Positions 5,267 through 7,742 of a stretch of 7,742 nucleotides of DNA are shown here, one piece after another. This stretch comes from Tardiphaga sp. (GTDB lineage: Bacteria; Pseudomonadota; Alphaproteobacteria; Rhizobiales; Xanthobacteraceae). The position numbers were made by a program, and so were the translations under genes. The stretch spans positions 1 through 7,742 of the forward strand of contig JAQGJF010001085.1 in the NCBI GenBank assembly GCA_028290765.1, in the 5' to 3' direction. Position 1 is the first letter of the stretch. Each line of letters starts with the position of its first letter. The notes under the pieces were generated by a model. The model saw only the letters and a program-made list of their open reading frames with translations, searched no databases and was not told the DNA's origin.

Positions 5267-6511
5267 TCACCGCTTCGTTCGCGCCTTCGTCACTTGCTCG
5301 GCTGACACCGCCGCCGCGGCATTGCCCCAGGCGTTGCGGATATAACTCGCCACCGCGGCGATCTGCTGGTCGGTCAGTTTATCCCGATAGGCCGGCATCG
5401 ATCCGGTGTTGGGAGCGCGGGCGGTGATCAAGGTCTGCGCGCCGTCCAGGATAATGCGCAGCGTGCTGGAGGGATCGGCGGATTGCAGATTGGCGTTGCC
5501 GGGCAGCGGCGGATAGATCCGCGGCGCGCCGGAGCCGTCGGCTTCGTGGCAGGCGACGCAGGCGCCCTGGTAGATCGCTTCGCCTTCTGTCATTTGCGCT
5601 GGCGGTGGCGACGTGACCGCCGGCTCGGACGCGCCGACCGGCAGATCCTTGAGATAGACCGCGATCGCCTGGATGTCCTCGTCGCTCGTCCTCGAAGTCG
5701 AATTGACCACGACCTCCGCCATCGGGCCGCCGGCATGGCTTTTGCCGTTGCGGCCGCTTTGCAGGTATTCGGCAATGTCGCCAGCGCTCCACGATTTCAA
5801 CCCGCTGCGCTCCGCATTGTCGAGGCGCGGCGCGAACCAGCCGCCGATCAGCCCGCCGCCATAGGCGCGACCGCGCCGGCCGGCGCCGAAGGCATTCTTC
5901 GGCGTGTGGCAGGCCCCGCAATGCGCGGCACCCTCGACCAGATAGGCGCCGCGGTTCCACGCCTCGCTCTTTTGTGGATCGGGCTTGAAGGTGCCGGGCT
6001 TGAAGAACAGCCAATTCCAGCCGCGCATGACGACGCGATAGTTGAACGGCCAACGCAGCTGCGATGGCGACGGCTTGTGGCTGACCGGGTTGAGCGTCGC
6101 GAGCCAGGCCCTGATCGCCAGCACATCGTCGCGGGTAAGTTTTGTGAAATTCGGGTAGGGGAACGCCGGATAATAGCGGGAGCCGTTGGGCGCGACGCCT
6201 TCGTGCAGTGCGCGATAAAAATCATCATCGCTCCAGTCCCCGATCCCGGTCTCGGGGTCCGGCGTCAGGTTTGGCGACGTGATTGTTCCGAACGGAGTCT
6301 CGATCCGCTTGCCGCCCGCGAACGGCTTTGCCGCATCCGCAGTATGGCACGAGGCGCAATCGGCTGTATCGGTGAGGGCCTTGCCGCGGGCGATGGTGGC
6401 AGCCGATGGCGGTTCGGCCCGGGCCTGCTGGCCGACGAGCGCAGTGCACAATAGTAGCGCGCCTATCAGCCCGGCGGGAAGCGCTTGCCTCGCGTGATGT
6501 TGTCCCTGCAC
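5267..6511 (-). CDS. Exported triheme cytochrome c (membrane dehydrogenase electron-acceptor subunit type)
   Basis: A 414-residue protein with three CXXCH haem sites: C52-C55-H56, C198-C201-H202 and C318-C321-H322. This is the layout of the cytochrome subunit of periplasmic alcohol, gluconate or aldehyde dehydrogenases, which passes electrons to ubiquinone or a terminal oxidase. TPFGTITSPNLTPDPETGIG (72-91), the YYPAFPYPNFTKLTRDDV segment (113-130) and RGWNWLFF (163-170) are family features. M162, M264 and M372 are plausible axial ligands. Residues 1-32 are a signal peptide ending ARA-E. The GTG start at 6511 is chosen for GAGGAG (6519-6524) seven bases upstream and for the clean signal peptide; the reading frame stays open to 6784 but that part shows no conserved feature. 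No dehydrogenase subunit adjoins it in the window, so the electron donor is unknown. It converges on the response regulator across the palindrome. Confidence 0.92.
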   Translation of the reverse strand: MQGQHHARQALPAGLIGALLLCTALVGQQARAEPPSAATIARGKALTDTADCASCHTADAAKPFAGGKRIETPFGTITSPNLTPDPETGIGDWSDDDFYRALHEGVAPNGSRYYPAFPYPNFTKLTRDDVLAIRAWLATLNPVSHKPSPSQLRWPFNYRVVMRGWNWLFFKPGTFKPDPQKSEAWNRGAYLVEGAAHCGACHTPKNAFGAGRRGRAYGGGLIGGWFAPRLDNAERSGLKSWSAGDIAEYLQSGRNGKSHAGGPMAEVVVNSTSRTSDEDIQAIAVYLKDLPVGASEPAVTSPPPAQMTEGEAIYQGACVACHEADGSGAPRIYPPLPGNANLQSADPSSTLRIILDGAQTLITARAPNTGSMPAYRDKLTDQQIAAVASYIRNAWGNAAAAVSAEQVTKARTKR

Positions 6512-6518
6512 CCGTGCG

Positions 6519-6524
6519 CTCCTC
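6519..6524 (-). promoter_or_regulatory. Shine-Dalgarno GAGGAG fixing the cytochrome start
   Basis: GAGGAG on the minus strand ends seven bases before the GTG at 6511 and places the signal peptide at the very N-terminus. The other nearby in-frame GTG (6526) has no ribosome site. In the remaining divergent gap (to 6773) I see no convincing promoter. Confidence 0.7.
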
Positions 6525-6773
6525 ACGCCCGCGTTATAACCCGAACTGGCGGAGGCCACCGAGGTTACGTCCTTTCGCCAAAGGGCTTGGTCGCGACATA
6601 ACACGCAAATCGGCGCGGTCCGCTTCGGAACGATATTGCGTTCTGCAAGAGCGGGGCTCCTCTGCTCAGATTTGTGATGCCTTGCGATGAAAAACCAACA
6701 TAGACTGGTTCTAACAACTTGAATGACTACGTAAAAAGAGTCGCTACGGCCAAGAGGCTGGCAAGAGGGTGGA

Positions 6774-7742
6774 ATGGGAATCAACCAAGGTCCGATCAGT
6801 CTCGATCAGAAATATACGCAAGGGTCGGGCCACGTCTTCCTGACCGGAATCCAGGCGTTGGTCCGGTTGCCGATGGCCCAGATCCGCCGCGACCGCGCCG
6901 CCGGGCTCAACACCGCGGCGCTCGTCACTGGCTATCGCGGCTCGCCGCTCGGTGGCTACGATCAGCAATTGATGGCGGCGCGCAAGCATCTCGCCGAATA
7001 CAACGTCAAGTTCCAGCCCGGCGTGAATGAAGACCTTGCGGCCACCGCGATCTGGGGAACACAGCAACTTAATCTGTCGCCGGGCGCCAAGCACGATGGC
7101 GTGGTCGGCATCTGGTACGGCAAGGGGCCCGGCGTCGACCGTTGCGGCGACGTGTTCCGCCACGGCAATGCCGCGGGCTCGGCGAAGAACGGCGGCGTGC
7201 TGTGCCTCGCCGGCGACGACCATGGCGCGAAGTCCTCGACCGTGCCGCATCAGTCGGACCATGCCTTCATCTCGGCGCTGATGCCGTATCTCTACCCGTC
7301 CAGCATCCACGAAATGATCGAGATGGGGCTGCTCGGCATCGCGATGTCGCGGTATTCCGGCTGCTGGGTTGGCATGAAGGTCATCACCGAAACGGTGGAA
7401 ACCACCGCGGAGATCAATCTCAACGACGAGATGACGCCTTTCATCATCCCGTCCGATTTCGAACTGCCGCCGGGCGGCCTCAATCTGCGCTGGCCCGACG
7501 ATCGCTTCGACCAGGACCGGCGACTGCAGGACTACAAGGGGTTTGCGGCGATCGCTTTCGCCCGCGCCAACAAGGTCAACCGCGTCACCATGGATTCGCC
7601 GACCGCGCGGTTCGGCATCATGGCATCCGGCAAGAGCTATGAAGACGTCCGCCAGGCGCTGCGCGAACTCGGCATCACCGAGCAGGTCGCGGCCAAGATC
7701 GGGCTGCGGCTCTACAAGATCGGCATGCCGTGGCCGCTGGAG
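6774..7742 (+). CDS. Indolepyruvate ferredoxin oxidoreductase family protein, N-terminal part (runs off window)
   Basis: The first 323 codons are present and remain open to the window end. The family oxidatively decarboxylates aryl- or branched 2-oxo acids to acyl-CoA using thiamine diphosphate and iron-sulphur clusters. Visible motifs are TGYRGSPLGGYD (52-63), the NEDLAATA segment (85-92) with E86 as the likely thiamine-activating glutamate, IWYGKGPGVDR (113-123) and GDDHGAKSSTVPHQSDHAF (147-165). This matches the N-terminal thiamine-binding part of the large fused IorA/IorB-type proteins of proteobacteria (about 1150 residues, from memory); whether this copy is fused cannot be seen. The ATG is preceded by GAGGG (6765-6769) with a four-base spacer. 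No signal peptide; cytoplasmic. It is transcribed divergently from the cytochrome gene across a 262-bp gap. A role in aromatic amino acid or aryl-acid breakdown is inferred from the family. Confidence 0.93.
   Translation, partial: MGINQGPISLDQKYTQGSGHVFLTGIQALVRLPMAQIRRDRAAGLNTAALVTGYRGSPLGGYDQQLMAARKHLAEYNVKFQPGVNEDLAATAIWGTQQLNLSPGAKHDGVVGIWYGKGPGVDRCGDVFRHGNAAGSAKNGGVLCLAGDDHGAKSSTVPHQSDHAFISALMPYLYPSSIHEMIEMGLLGIAMSRYSGCWVGMKVITETVETTAEINLNDEMTPFIIPSDFELPPGGLNLRWPDDRFDQDRRLQDYKGFAAIAFARANKVNRVTMDSPTARFGIMASGKSYEDVRQALRELGITEQVAAKIGLRLYKIGMPWPLE

Noticed and set aside
5483..6454. A 323-residue open frame antisense to the cytochrome gene
   Set aside because: The minus strand carries three haem motifs and a signal peptide; the antisense frame has no recognisable domain or ribosome site.
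6532..6537. TATAAC on the minus strand as a -10 box for the cytochrome gene
   Set aside because: No matching -35 element at a suitable distance, and the start site would fall almost on the ribosome site.
6693..6710. Inverted repeat AACCA/TGGTT in the divergent gap before the oxidoreductase gene
   Set aside because: Only five base pairs around an eight-base spacer, easily met by chance.
6512..6784. A longer reading of the cytochrome gene from 6784
   Set aside because: It overlaps the start of the divergent oxidoreductase gene and buries the signal peptide about 90 residues inside the protein.

Overview
The window looks like chromosomal DNA from a GC-rich alphaproteobacterium, most likely the Bradyrhizobium/Rhodopseudomonas group. 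The reasons are strong G/C at third codon positions, a perfect alphaproteobacterial general-stress (EcfG-type) promoter motif, a nested intergenic palindrome of the kind I remember from those genomes, and the gene families present (fused indolepyruvate oxidoreductase, triheme cytochrome c, KaiC-like ATPase). The genus is an inference from memory. I see no insertion sequence, phage gene, tRNA, rRNA or CRISPR array.

Layout, left to right. 1-276 (-) is the N-terminal part of an exported protein, probably an alpha/beta hydrolase, with an eight-residue tandem repeat just after its signal peptide. 483-791 and 841-1656 (+) form a likely two-gene operon: a NIPSNAP-family protein and an isocitrate lyase/PEP mutase-family enzyme. 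A hairpin with a T-run at 1663-1694 ends the convergent gene 1724-2164 (-), a small single-pass membrane protein with a Pro/Thr/Asn/Ala-rich tail. Its promoter (GGAAC-N16-CGTT) is one of the clearest signals in the window. 2362-3042 (+) is a short stand-alone formyltransferase.

3276-4763 (+) encodes a double-domain KaiC-like ATPase. It is followed, two bases after its stop, by a single-domain response regulator (4766-5125), so the two are almost certainly co-translated and probably work together as a signalling or timing module. No kaiA, kaiB or histidine kinase is present here. A 114-bp nested palindrome (5144-5257) lies between this operon and the convergent triheme cytochrome c gene (5267-6511, -). 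From 6774 to the window end runs the N-terminal part of an indolepyruvate ferredoxin oxidoreductase-family protein, divergent from the cytochrome gene.

All intergenic gaps are under 300 bases. The best leads are the stress-type promoter at 2192-2216 with a weaker relative upstream of the KaiC-like gene (3105-3129), the KaiC-like/response-regulator pair with altered active-site residues, and the octapeptide repeat in the exported hydrolase. None of these amounts to proof of a new system.
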